Assembly: GCA_007133495.1 (NCBI GenBank) | Contig: SLMS01000054.1 | Span: 1 to 36,905 of the forward strand | Origin: Candidatus Sumerlaeota bacterium | GTDB taxonomy: Bacteria > Sumerlaeota > Sumerlaeia > SLMS01 | DNA: 36,905 nt | Reading direction: 5' to 3' | Part shown: one piece after another, positions 1 through 7,741 of the stretch | Layout: each line of letters opens with the position of its first letter | How positions within the stretch are numbered: position 1 is the first letter of the stretch | The notes under the pieces: model-generated | Told to the model about the DNA's origin: nothing | The model's database searches: none | What the model saw: the letters and a program-made list of their open reading frames with translations, nothing else | Position numbers and translations under genes: made by a program

Positions 1-1224
1 GACCTCGCTCAATACGTGAACCCGCATCTTCCTGGGAGGACGGAACTTCTGGCGCGATGGTATGGCAGGCATGGATACGTAAACGAGGCGATCGGCCTGT
101 GGGAAACCGCCACGCGGGAAGGCGACTGGCTTTCCTATGAGGATACAGGAGTCCTTGCCGACCTTTACCAGCTTACGGGAGAAATAGACACGGCGGTGGA
201 GCTTCTGGAGCGCTACTCCGAGAACCCTGACAATCTCCACTCCGGGGCGAATGCACTGCTCGACATACATGCCATCCATCTGCGGCAGGGGGACTTCGAT
301 AAAGCGGGCGAGTATTTGCTCAAGGCGTATGGCCTCGACTCCGCAATGGGCAGCTTCATGCGTGCCCAGGAGCTCTGGAATCAACTGAAAGGTGAAATGG
401 AGCAGGCCGAAAGAGCCTATCAGCGCCGGGCCACTCGTTACAGTTCAGCAACGGGGACCCTCGACTACGCTCTTTTTCTCCAATCCCAAGGGAGGTATGA
501 TGAGGCATGGGAGCAGTTGGCCGCGACCTATGAGCGCCAGCACAACTATCACGACGCCGTATTCTACCACCTGCAATTTCTTGTGCGCGAAGGCAGGCTG
601 GACGAGGCGGAGGCAGTCCTGGCCGAAAGAGCGCAATCCTACCATCAGGATGCGGGCGCCCCACACCTTCAAGCCAATTATTATATGAACATTGGCGATT
701 TGGACAAGGCGCTCGAGCACGGTTACGAAGCCCTCGACCGAGCCCGCGAGCATTGGCGCTTCAGTGCCCGCCGGACACTGGCCAACATCCATCTGCGCCG
801 CGGCGAACTCGATGAAGCCTGGGAGCACGTCAACTACCTCCGCATTCAATACCCCGTTGATACCATCGCTCAAACGTATACCGCCCAGGTGCTCCTGCTC
901 CGTGGAGAACTTGACGAAGCGGAGGAAGCCATGCGCGGTGCATACAATTACCGGGTTGACCGAGCCAATGCCATCATGGGGGACATTCTCTACGAACGCG
1001 GCGACCTCGAAGCTGCCCTCGAACACAAGCGAGCCGCAAACAGGCTCCGATTTCCCATTCCTGAATCCCGCTGGCTGTACGAGGAGGGCAGGATTGCCGC
1101 CGAGCTTGGCCGCGAGGACGAGGCGCGCGAGGCGTGGGAGCGGGTTGTCGAACTCTTCGGCGGCGAGTACCACGAGTTCGGCAGCCGGGCGCGCGAAGGG
1201 CTCGAACAACTCGCCGGCGAATAG
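1..1224 (+). CDS. TPR-repeat protein, 5'-truncated by the window edge
   Basis: The frame is open back to base 1 (it reads D-L-A-Q-Y before a GTG at 16), so the true start is probably outside the window. At least 407 codons are visible, ending in TAG at 1222-1224. The protein is almost entirely alpha-helical and built of roughly 34-residue units with the TPR pattern (small residue/Tyr, then a D-E-A turn); 'LDEA' or 'LDKA' recurs through most of the length, for example near codons 110, 203, 235, 269 and 304. TPR arrays bind other proteins, so this is probably a scaffold or assembly factor. No enzymatic domain is visible. A signal peptide cannot be judged without the N-terminus. A 10-bp inverted repeat follows the stop immediately, suggesting the transcript ends here. 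The TPR call is strong; the cellular role is unknown. Confidence 0.85.
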   Translation, partial: DLAQYVNPHLPGRTELLARWYGRHGYVNEAIGLWETATREGDWLSYEDTGVLADLYQLTGEIDTAVELLERYSENPDNLHSGANALLDIHAIHLRQGDFDKAGEYLLKAYGLDSAMGSFMRAQELWNQLKGEMEQAERAYQRRATRYSSATGTLDYALFLQSQGRYDEAWEQLAATYERQHNYHDAVFYHLQFLVREGRLDEAEAVLAERAQSYHQDAGAPHLQANYYMNIGDLDKALEHGYEALDRAREHWRFSARRTLANIHLRRGELDEAWEHVNYLRIQYPVDTIAQTYTAQVLLLRGELDEAEEAMRGAYNYRVDRANAIMGDILYERGDLEAALEHKRAANRLRFPIPESRWLYEEGRIAAELGREDEAREAWERVVELFGGEYHEFGSRAREGLEQLAGE

Positions 1225-1225
1225 C

Positions 1226-1270
1226 GGGCGCCGGCCCCGAACAATGATGCGGGTCGATGCGCCGGCGCCC
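1226..1270 (+). terminator. Strong stem-loop just after the TPR gene
   Basis: GGGCGCCGGC at 1226-1235 and GCCGGCGCCC at 1261-1270 are perfect 10-bp complements separated by 25 nt. The stem begins one base after the TAG stop of the TPR gene. There is no clear T-run afterwards (TCCGTTCTCG), so it is either a weak intrinsic terminator or an mRNA 3'-end stabilising structure. Confidence 0.45.
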
Positions 1271-1373
1271 TCCGTTCTCGTGTCGGCGGGCAGGCGTGCG
1301 CCCCGCAGGCCCGGGCTGCTTCGAAAATCCTGCCGGACGTTTCCGTTCTCCGATTCCGGTCGTCCAATCGGGT

Positions 1374-1471
1374 GCGACCCCTGCCGGGGTCGCGGGAACC
1401 TGCGTCCCGGCTACCGGTGGTGTCGCTTCGCTCAACCACCGGCTACCATCTTGGACCCCTTGGCGGGGTCC
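1374..1471. repeat. Three consecutive perfect hairpins, non-coding
   Basis: Three perfect stem-loops follow one another. Stem GCGACCCC/GGGGTCGC (1374-1381 with 1386-1393) has a TGCC loop. Stem CCGGTGGT/ACCACCGG (1414-1421 with 1435-1442) has a 13-nt loop. Stem GGACCCC/GGGGTCC (1453-1459 with 1465-1471) has a 5-nt loop. The segment reads open in more than one frame but has no start with a Shine-Dalgarno site and no recognisable protein. It looks like a structured intergenic repeat unit of the kind dispersed in many environmental genomes (the last point from memory, not a search). Confidence 0.7.
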
Positions 1472-1556
1472 TCGGAGCAGAGGACAAGCCCGCCTCCGAA
1501 AAATCAGCCCGAGAGGAATGGGGGTTTTCTGTGCTGCGGTTGCTGGCGGTGAAAAG

Positions 1557-1576
1557 CGCCAAACGGGAGTTTGGCG
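1557..1576. repeat. Perfect 8-bp hairpin with GGGA tetraloop
   Basis: CGCCAAAC (1557-1564), GGGA loop, GTTTGGCG (1569-1576). It lies in the same non-coding spacer as the three hairpins at 1374-1471 and is not followed by a T-run, so a terminator role is not indicated. Confidence 0.6.
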
Positions 1577-1636
1577 ATCCCAGGAGGGTGCTGCGGTTCA
1601 GGGCGGTTCCCTTCTGCTGCTCGACCACGTGGCGGG

Positions 1637-1751
1637 TTCCGGCCGTAGGGAATCATCCGCCGATTTCACCGATTCACGCCGATGGGGGTTGATGCCTGGT
1701 GCTGTGTGCCGAGGGAGGCTGAATCTGCGAGAATCTGCGGAATCTGCGGAT
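1637..1751. repeat. Imperfect long palindrome of CGCCGATT/GAATCTGCG units
   Basis: The left part (1653-1683) holds three CCGAT-type units; the right part (1721-1748) holds three exact copies of GAATCTGCG, at 1721, 1731 and 1740. The right arm reverse-complemented matches the left arm at 24 of 31 positions (1653-1683 against 1721-1751), so the element is an imperfect inverted repeat with a loop of about 37 nt. The stretch 1637-1696 is also repeated at 34344-34403 with 53 of 60 positions identical. It is a dispersed intergenic element, not a gene. Confidence 0.75.
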
Positions 1752-1931
1752 AACACCAACGTCTGTGGCCATCGAGCCAAGGGATGGGGGTAGTCGAGAA
1801 CGGAAACGGCTTCGAAAATCCTGCAGGAAGTCCATCTCTGCTATTGATCCCCCGGAGGTCATCTGTACCATGCGGGCAACGATCGGCGGAAGAGCGTCGC
1901 CGCACGCGCAGGTTGCCGCCAGGGAGCGGAT

Positions 1932-2528
1932 ATGCGTAGCGCCAATGGATTCACCCTCGTGGAGCTGCTGATAGTGGCGGCGATCCTCGGGATACTGGCC
2001 GCCGTGGCCGTGCCGAACTTCATGGAAGCTTCGGTGCGCGCGAAGGTGGCCAGGGTGTCCTCGGACATGCGGGCCATGGCCACGGCGGTGGAGGCCTACC
2101 GGGTGGACTGTGGAATGTATCCGCTCAATGGCGTGCTGAACGCGGACGGCTCGGTGCAGAACCCCCACCTCACACCCGCGGGCCCGCCGGCGCACAAATT
2201 CCTCTGGGAGGGGCTCACGACCCCGGTGGCGTACCTGACGGCGATTCCGGAAGACCCGTTCGTGGAGGGCCACGCGGCTCCGGTCCGCGAGTGGCACCCG
2301 CTCTGGCCGCGCTATTTCTACACCAACCTTCCCCACTTTCAGGCCGTGATGGAGCCCTCTCCCCCGCCAGTCATCGGGGAGATGATGGCCCGCTACGGCA
2401 AGTGGATCATCGCCTCCGCCGGCCCGAACGGCAACCGGCTGGACCTCTCCCGGCATCTCTATTACGACCCCACCAACGGAACCATCTCGGACGGCGATAT
2501 CGTCCGCAGCCCTCTCCTCATGCCCTGA
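1932..2528 (+). CDS. Type II secretion/type IV pilus-like pseudopilin
   Basis: 198 residues. The N-terminus MRSANG|FTLVELL is a classic class III prepilin signal: a short charged leader, the Gly-Phe cleavage site for prepilin peptidase, Glu at mature position 5, then about 18 hydrophobic residues (to the AVAVPNF turn) forming the N-terminal helix. The following segment with RAKVARVSSDMRAMATAVEAYRVD is the alpha-1 helix, and the C-terminal part is a G/P/W/Y-rich globular head. The family assembles short pseudopili in secretion systems or minor components of pili; mature protein sits in the inner membrane until assembly. The ATG is supported by AGGGAG about 6-11 nt upstream. No other pilus or secretion gene lies nearby, so it is an orphan copy, as is common in Planctomycetes-like genomes where this subfamily is expanded. 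Confidence 0.85.
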   Translation: MRSANGFTLVELLIVAAILGILAAVAVPNFMEASVRAKVARVSSDMRAMATAVEAYRVDCGMYPLNGVLNADGSVQNPHLTPAGPPAHKFLWEGLTTPVAYLTAIPEDPFVEGHAAPVREWHPLWPRYFYTNLPHFQAVMEPSPPPVIGEMMARYGKWIIASAGPNGNRLDLSRHLYYDPTNGTISDGDIVRSPLLMP

Positions 2529-2530
2529 CC

Positions 2531-2545
2531 GGAGGGGCATCCTCC
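2531..2545 (+). terminator. Small hairpin after the pseudopilin gene
   Basis: GGAGG (2531-2535), 5-nt loop, CCTCC (2541-2545), followed by CGTGTTTCC. It begins two bases after the TGA at 2526-2528. It is short and weakly T-rich, so only a tentative terminator. The rest of the 134-bp spacer before the hydrogenase operon shows no convincing promoter. Confidence 0.3.
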
Positions 2546-2662
2546 CGTGTTTCCACCGGCAACCCGCAGCGCCCTCCTCCCCGGAATCTTCAAGGGGGAA
2601 GTGCGACCCTGTACAGACACCCTGCGTCCCGCCTGCGTGCGGGCGCGGCAAGGAAGGCAGCC

Positions 2663-3136
2663 ATGGCCGACGTAATTATGGTCCCGGACATATCCCGGAC
2701 CGTCCAGAAGTGGAGGAAGAAGAGGGGCAGCCTGATCATGGCCCTGCACGAGGTGCAGAACCGCTACGGCTACGTGCCCCGCAACGTGTCGCTTCAGTTG
2801 GCGCAGTTGATGGACGTGCCCCTGGCGCGCATCTACGAAGTCGTCACTTTCTACAATTACTTCAACCTCGAACCGCCGGGGCGCAACAACGTGGCGGTTT
2901 GCCTCGGCACGGCCTGCTACCTGAAGGGCGCACCGGAAGTCTTTGACGCACACAAGAAGGCGCTTGGCCTGGAGGACGGCGGTACCACCGGGGACGGCGA
3001 GTTTCACCTCCAATCGGTGCGGTGCGTGGGTTGTTGCGGCCTGGCTCCTGTCGTGGTAATGAACGGGCAAACGGTGAGCAAGGTCCGCCCCGAGGGAGTG
3101 CGGGACCTCATCGCCCGGTGCCGGAAGGAGGCCTGA
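2663..3136 (+). CDS. hydC: NuoE-like [2Fe-2S] subunit of NAD-linked [FeFe]-hydrogenase (HydC/HndA type)
   Basis: 157 residues from the ATG at 2663, chosen because AAGGAAG lies about 6 nt upstream and the family begins here; the frame is open further upstream without homology. An N-terminal helical bundle (S-L-I-M-A-L-H-E-V-Q-N-R-Y-G-Y-V-P) is followed by a thioredoxin-like ferredoxin domain. Ligands for one [2Fe-2S] cluster are visible as C-L-G-T-A-C (Cys-x4-Cys) and C-V-G-C-C (Cys-x3-Cys, followed by G-L-A-P). It relays electrons between the flavin subunit and the hydrogenase subunit in the cytoplasm. It is first in a three-gene operon and ends 3 nt before the NuoF-like start. The homologous complex I subunit is excluded by the adjacent H-cluster gene and the absence of other nuo genes. 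Confidence 0.9.
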   Translation: MADVIMVPDISRTVQKWRKKRGSLIMALHEVQNRYGYVPRNVSLQLAQLMDVPLARIYEVVTFYNYFNLEPPGRNNVAVCLGTACYLKGAPEVFDAHKKALGLEDGGTTGDGEFHLQSVRCVGCCGLAPVVVMNGQTVSKVRPEGVRDLIARCRKEA

Positions 3137-3139
3137 GCC

Positions 3140-4774
3140 GTGGGAAAACTCAACCGGGACGACCTCGACCGCCTCGAATCCGAATACCAGGAATCCCGGC
3201 AGGAAAGGGATTATATCCGCGTCGGCATGAGCACCTGTGGAATTGCGGCAGGCGCGGAGCCCGTTTACAGGTTCCTGTGCGAGGAGATACGCCGGCGCGC
3301 GCTTGACGTCGAAGTGCGGCGGAGCGGCTGCCTTGGAATGTGCCATGCGGAACCGCTGGTGGAGGTGAGCGTCGCCGGCGCCCCGCGCAGTCTATACGGC
3401 GAGGTGGGGCTGGACGCGGCGCGCCGCATCCTCGACCAGCACGTGGAGAAGGGGCTCGTCCTGGCGGGCATGCTGGCCTCGCAGGACGGCCTGCTCGCGC
3501 CGCCGGAGGAAACCGTGCCGCGCATCGGCAGGCAGCTCCGTATTGTGCTGCGCAACTGCGGCATCATCGACCCGACAAAAATAGAGGAGTACATCGCAAG
3601 GGGCGGATATCAGGGCCTCAAGCGGGCGCTCTTCGAACTCGGGCCGGAGAGCGTGATAGAGGAAATGCGCACCGCCGGCTTGCGCGGGCGCGGCGGGGCA
3701 GGCTATCCCGCGTGGCTGAAGTGGAAACTCACCCGGGATGCCGAAGGCGCCGAAAAGTATATGATATGCAACGGCGATGAGGGCGACCCGGGCGCCTATA
3801 TGGACAGGAGCGTGCTCGAAGGTGACCCGCACTCGGTGATCGAGGGGATGCTTATCGGAGCGCTGGCGATCGGCGCAAGCCAATGCTATTTCTATATCCG
3901 CGCGGAGTACCCCCTGGCAGTGGACCGTATCGAAACCGCGATCAAGCAGGCCCGGCGCATGGGTCTGGTGGGGAAAAACATACTCGGGAGCAATTTCTCC
4001 TGCGAAATGGAAGTGCGCCTCGGCGCAGGTGCCTTCGTCTGCGGAGAGGAGACGGCGCTTATCGCCTCGCTGGAGGGCAGACGCGGCACGCCACGCCCGA
4101 GGCCACCATACCCTGCGCAGTATGGCCTCTGGCAGATGCCGTCCAACATCAACAACGTGGAAACGCTGGCCAACGTGGGGCCGCTTATAGCCCGCGGCGG
4201 CAAGTGGTTCGCCTCCATCGGCACCGAATCGTCCAAAGGAACAAAAGTCTTCGCTGTCACGGGCAAGGTCCGCCACTCCGGGCTGGTGGAAATCCCCATG
4301 GGAACAACCATCCGCGAAATCGTAATGGACATCTGTGGAGGCGCAGAGGGCGGGAAGCACATCAAGGCTGTCCAAACCGGCGGACCCTCCGGCGGTGTCA
4401 TCCCTGAGGAGCTTTTCGATACTCCCGTGAGTTACGAAAGCCTGCAGGAACTCGGCTCCATTATGGGGTCCGGCGGCCTTATCGTGATGGACGAGGACGA
4501 TTGCATGGTGGATATCGCCGGGTTCTACCTGGGTTTCTGTGTGGAGGAGTCCTGCGGCAAATGCGCCCCGTGCCGCATCGGCGGGAAGCAGGTGAAAATG
4601 CTCCTGGACAAAATATCGGCACGCCGGGCAACCGCAAAGGACGTGACGGAGCTGCGGCGTATCTGCCACGCTATGCAAAAGGCATCGCTCTGCGGGCTTG
4701 GCCAGACGGCACCGAACCCCGTGCTTTCCACACTTAGATATTTCGAAAATGAATACGAGGCACTTCTCCAGTGA
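3140..4774 (+). CDS. hydB: NuoF-like flavin/NAD(H) subunit of [FeFe]-hydrogenase (HydB/HndC type)
   Basis: 544 residues, GTG start 3 nt after the upstream gene. Domain order: an N-terminal thioredoxin-like [2Fe-2S] domain (residues ~25-105; Cys33, Cys47, Cys64 and Cys68 are available as ligands, with the motif S-T-C-G-I-A-A-G-A); the FMN/NAD(H)-binding NuoF core, with G-R-G-G-A-G-Y-P, N-G-D-E-G-D-P-G-A and C-G-E-E-T-A-L-I; an SLBB-type segment; and a C-terminal [4Fe-4S] domain with E-S-C-G-K-C-A-P-C-R and a fourth Cys in S-L-C-G-L-G. It oxidises or produces NADH and passes electrons to the partner subunits. Unlike Thermotoga maritima HydB, it ends right after the NuoF core (F-E-N-E-Y-E-A-L-L-Q) and lacks the C-terminal two-[4Fe-4S] ferredoxin domain tied to electron bifurcation. 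The stop overlaps the next start by 4 nt (GTGA). Confidence 0.9.
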   Translation: MGKLNRDDLDRLESEYQESRQERDYIRVGMSTCGIAAGAEPVYRFLCEEIRRRALDVEVRRSGCLGMCHAEPLVEVSVAGAPRSLYGEVGLDAARRILDQHVEKGLVLAGMLASQDGLLAPPEETVPRIGRQLRIVLRNCGIIDPTKIEEYIARGGYQGLKRALFELGPESVIEEMRTAGLRGRGGAGYPAWLKWKLTRDAEGAEKYMICNGDEGDPGAYMDRSVLEGDPHSVIEGMLIGALAIGASQCYFYIRAEYPLAVDRIETAIKQARRMGLVGKNILGSNFSCEMEVRLGAGAFVCGEETALIASLEGRRGTPRPRPPYPAQYGLWQMPSNINNVETLANVGPLIARGGKWFASIGTESSKGTKVFAVTGKVRHSGLVEIPMGTTIREIVMDICGGAEGGKHIKAVQTGGPSGGVIPEELFDTPVSYESLQELGSIMGSGGLIVMDEDDCMVDIAGFYLGFCVEESCGKCAPCRIGGKQVKMLLDKISARRATAKDVTELRRICHAMQKASLCGLGQTAPNPVLSTLRYFENEYEALLQ

Positions 4775-6576
4775 CGAATCCCAACGGCTACGAATCCCTC
4801 CCCAATGCCATCATCAACGGTGCCAGCGGACCAACCGTGAGTTGCCGGATAAACGGCAGCGAGGTGGAACTCCCCGACGGGACCACCATCCTGGACGCGG
4901 CCCGGCTCCTGCGCCTGGAAATTCCGACGCTCTGCAAGCACGCCGACCTCGACCCGACGGCAGCCTGCGGACTCTGTATCGTAAAGGTCGAAGGCACTCA
5001 CAAGATGCCGCGCGCCTGCTGTACTCCCGTCGAAGAAGGGATGGAAATCACCACCCACAATGCCGAAATCATGGACGTCCGGCGCACGGTGGTGGAGCTC
5101 ATCCTTTCCAAGCACCCAACGGATTGCCTCACCTGCGGGCGGAATCAGAATTGCGAACTGCAGACCGTTGCCTCGGACTTTGGCATCCGCCAGGCCGTCA
5201 TGCCCAACATCGCCCACGATCTGGATCGGGACTCTTCCAGCCAGGCGCTCACCCTCGATCCGGCAAGGTGCATCACCTGCGGCCGTTGCGTGCATATCTG
5301 CCAGGATATACAAAATGTCCACGCCCTCTGCTTCCTGGACCGGGGGTACGGAACGCGCATCGCCCCTGCCGGCGTGAGCCTTGGTGAATCGCCATGCGTC
5401 CGCTGCGGACAATGCTCCGCCCATTGTCCGACGGGAGCGATTTTCGAGTTCGACGAAACACGCGACGTGTGGGAATACCTTATGACGCCCGAGTACCACG
5501 CCGTCGTGCAGATCGCCCCCTCGGTGCGCGTGGCAATCGGAGAAGCCTTCGGGCTCGCTCCCGGAACGAACCTCACGGGAAAATTGTACGCGGTGCTCCG
5601 CCGGCTCGGATTTGACGCAGTTTTCGACACAAACTTCGGCGCCGACGTGACCATACTCGAAGAGGCGTCCGAATTCATCCAGCGCTTCCTCCATGGCCGC
5701 GGCGAGCTTCCCCTCATCACCAGTTGCTGTCCCTCCTGGGTGGACTTCATGGAAAAGTTCCACGGAGACATGATCGATCATTTCTCCACCTGCAAGTCCC
5801 CTCACGAGATCGTCGGCGTCCTCACGAAAACGTATTACGCAGACAAAATGGGCATAGACCCCTCCCGTATTCGCTGCGTCTCCGTCATGCCCTGCACGGC
5901 CAAGAAGTGGGAAATCAAACGCCACGAAAGCATGAGTGCCTCCGGTTTTCAGGACGTGGACGTGTCGATCACCACGCGCGAACTGGCCCGTATGATCAAG
6001 CAGGCAGGCATCTCGTTCCTCGACCTTGAGGAAGAGGAATGCGACCCGGTCCTTGGCGACTATACAGGCGCGGGGACGATTTTCGGCGTGACCGGCGGCG
6101 TCATGGAAGCGGCCCTCCGCACCGCGGCGGACCTTATTACGGGGGAAACAATGGAGCAGCTCGAATACAATACCGTCCGCGGTCTCGACGGTGTCAAGGA
6201 GGCCGGGGTGGAAATCGCCGGCCGGCAGGTGCGCGTCGCCGTGGCTCACGGACTGGGACACGTGGAAACCGTCCTGAACCGCATTCGCGAGGCCCGGGAG
6301 GCGGGGGACGAGCCACCCTACCATTTCGTGGAGGTGATGGCTTGCCCGGGCGGCTGCGTCGGCGGCGGTGGCCAGCCCTACGGCGTGACGAACGAAGTCC
6401 GCATGGCCCGCGCCCGCGGTCTATACAGTGACGACGCACGCCGCACCGTCCGCAAGTCCCACGAGAACCCACACGTGCAGATGTTATACAAGGACTTCCT
6501 CAAGGAGCCACTCAGCGCGAAGGCCCACCAACTCCTGCACACCCGGTATCAGGCGCGCCTGACCTACACCAGGTGA
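4771..6576 (+). CDS. hydA: [FeFe]-hydrogenase catalytic subunit (HydA/HndD type)
   Basis: 601 residues; GTG start overlaps the preceding stop. It catalyses 2H+ + 2e- to and from H2 at the H-cluster in the cytoplasm. N-terminal relay: plant-type [2Fe-2S] domain (Cys55, 66, 69 and 83/84), His-ligated [4Fe-4S] site (His115, Cys119, 122, 128), then two ferredoxin [4Fe-4S] sets (Cys167/170/173/177 and 209/212/215/219). H-domain signatures are intact: L1 T-S-C-C-P-S-W (Cys319 proton relay, Cys320 ligand), L2 M-P-C-T-A-K-K-W-E (Cys375), L3 E-V-M-A-C-P-G-G-C-V-G-G-G-G-Q-P (Cys525, Cys529). The fused small-subunit segment is present after L3. There is no extra C-terminal [2Fe-2S] domain as in T. maritima HydA. 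Being a trimer with NuoE/NuoF partners, it falls with NAD-linked group A3 enzymes. HydE/F/G maturases, needed for activity, are not in the window. Confidence 0.95.
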   Translation: MTNPNGYESLPNAIINGASGPTVSCRINGSEVELPDGTTILDAARLLRLEIPTLCKHADLDPTAACGLCIVKVEGTHKMPRACCTPVEEGMEITTHNAEIMDVRRTVVELILSKHPTDCLTCGRNQNCELQTVASDFGIRQAVMPNIAHDLDRDSSSQALTLDPARCITCGRCVHICQDIQNVHALCFLDRGYGTRIAPAGVSLGESPCVRCGQCSAHCPTGAIFEFDETRDVWEYLMTPEYHAVVQIAPSVRVAIGEAFGLAPGTNLTGKLYAVLRRLGFDAVFDTNFGADVTILEEASEFIQRFLHGRGELPLITSCCPSWVDFMEKFHGDMIDHFSTCKSPHEIVGVLTKTYYADKMGIDPSRIRCVSVMPCTAKKWEIKRHESMSASGFQDVDVSITTRELARMIKQAGISFLDLEEEECDPVLGDYTGAGTIFGVTGGVMEAALRTAADLITGETMEQLEYNTVRGLDGVKEAGVEIAGRQVRVAVAHGLGHVETVLNRIREAREAGDEPPYHFVEVMACPGGCVGGGGQPYGVTNEVRMARARGLYSDDARRTVRKSHENPHVQMLYKDFLKEPLSAKAHQLLHTRYQARLTYTR

Positions 6577-6588
6577 GCTGCACGCTGA

Positions 6589-7725
6589 CTATAGTTTATC
6601 GAAACTCTGCCGGGCGCGTGTCCGCTGGCCCTTCTGCCCGGCAAGCTGCCCGCACGCCCCGCCGAGGTCCAGCGCCTTCGACCACCGCACGCTGACCGTA
6701 TAGTGCGCCTCCATGAGGATCGTGGCGAACCGGTCGATGGACTCCTCGTCCGGCCGCTCGTAGGGGAGGCCCGGACTTGGGTTGAACGGAATCAGGTTCA
6801 CCTTGCACGGCAGTCCGCGTAAAAGCGGCACCAGCCGGTGCGCGTCCTCCTCCCGGTCGGTCAGGCCCTTCATCAGCACGTACTCGAACGTGACACGTTT
6901 GTTTCTTGCAAACGGATAGCGCCGCACCACGTCCAGCACGTCCGCCAGCGGGTACTTCCGCGTGATCGGCATGATGGCTTCGCGCTGTTCCTGCGTGGGG
7001 GCGTTGAGGCTGACGGCAAGGCAGGCGCCGGTCCTCGCGCGCGAAAGCTCGATCATCCCCGGGACGATGCCGCTCGTCGAAACGGTGATGCGCCGGGGCG
7101 AGAGGTCCACCCCCTCCGTGTTCGTCAGCAGGCGGATCGATTCCACAACCGGGCCCGTGTTCAGGAGCGGCTCGCCCATGCCCATATAGACAAGGTTCCG
7201 GAAATTCGCCCGGGAGTCGCGCTGATGGAGATAGTGCCGGGCGTAGAGCACCTGGTCCACAATCTCGTCGGTGCGCATCTGACGGAAGAAGCCGTTCAGG
7301 CCTGTGACGCAGAACTTGCAGTCCACCGCACAGCCCACCTGCGAGCTGACACACAGTGTCCAGTACTCCCGCACCGGGTCCGGCATGAGGACGGACTCGA
7401 CCTTCCGCCCGTCGTCCAGTTCGAAGAGGAACTTGAAGCTCCCATCGGCGGACTCGCTGGAAACCTCCGCCCGCGCGATGCCGCCGGGCGAGGTGTTCTC
7501 CTCCAACCAGGCACGCAACGGCCCGGGCAGGTTGCGCATCTCCCCGAACGAGCGGACACCGCGCCGGTGCAGCCATTGGAAGAGCTGCCGGCCGCGATAG
7601 GCATCGAACCCCGCGGCACGCACGAGGCCCTCGAGCTGTTCAGGGCTCATGCCGCGAAGCCGCGGCCGTTCGGCCAAGCCTGACCCGCCGCTCCGCGCTG
7701 GGGCGTTCCGTTCTTCCACCTGCAT
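6589..7725 (-). CDS. rlmN: Dual-specificity 23S rRNA/tRNA (adenine-C2) methyltransferase RlmN
   Basis: 378 residues. Radical-SAM enzyme that methylates C2 of A2503 in 23S rRNA and, in many bacteria, A37 of some tRNAs. Visible marks: the N-terminal helical accessory domain (Y-R-G-R-Q-L-F-Q-W-L-H-R-R-G-V), the [4Fe-4S]/SAM motif C-A-V-D-C-K-F-C (Cys-x3-Cys-x2-Cys), G-M-G-E-P-L-L-N, and the C-terminal G-G-A-C-G-Q-L-A whose Cys becomes the methyl carrier. A second catalytic Cys is expected mid-domain. An alternative internal Met (M-S-P-E-Q-L) lies 25 residues in; neither start has a strong Shine-Dalgarno sequence. The gene lies 16 nt downstream of the membrane-protein gene ending at 7742, so the two are probably co-transcribed. 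It ends convergently, 12 nt from the hydrogenase operon. Confidence 0.95.
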   Translation of the reverse strand: MQVEERNAPARSGGSGLAERPRLRGMSPEQLEGLVRAAGFDAYRGRQLFQWLHRRGVRSFGEMRNLPGPLRAWLEENTSPGGIARAEVSSESADGSFKFLFELDDGRKVESVLMPDPVREYWTLCVSSQVGCAVDCKFCVTGLNGFFRQMRTDEIVDQVLYARHYLHQRDSRANFRNLVYMGMGEPLLNTGPVVESIRLLTNTEGVDLSPRRITVSTSGIVPGMIELSRARTGACLAVSLNAPTQEQREAIMPITRKYPLADVLDVVRRYPFARNKRVTFEYVLMKGLTDREEDAHRLVPLLRGLPCKVNLIPFNPSPGLPYERPDEESIDRFATILMEAHYTVSVRWSKALDLGGACGQLAGQKGQRTRARQSFDKL

Positions 7726-7741
7726 GGTTGTCGCGCTGTCC

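Larger units (their letters stand above)
1318..1824. repeat. Paired 16-mer direct and 13-mer inverted repeats
   Basis: The 16-mer GCTTCGAAAATCCTGC is present exactly at 1318-1333 and again at 1809-1824 in the same orientation. Next to it, CGTTTCCGTTCTC at 1338-1350 has its exact reverse complement at 1796-1808. The order is therefore X-Y ... Y'-X, bracketing about 445 bp of non-coding DNA. Such an arrangement does not arise by chance in this length. No transposase gene lies between the copies. Confidence 0.75.

Noticed and set aside
1257-1793. Open frames of up to 178 codons in the spacer after the TPR gene
   Set aside because: They run through perfect hairpins and tandem repeats, have no ribosome-binding site, and show no protein-like composition; several overlapping frames are equally open.
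2663-4774. NuoE/NuoF pair as part of respiratory complex I
   Set aside because: The N-terminal thioredoxin-like domain on the NuoF-like protein and the following H-cluster gene mark a hydrogenase; no other nuo genes are present.
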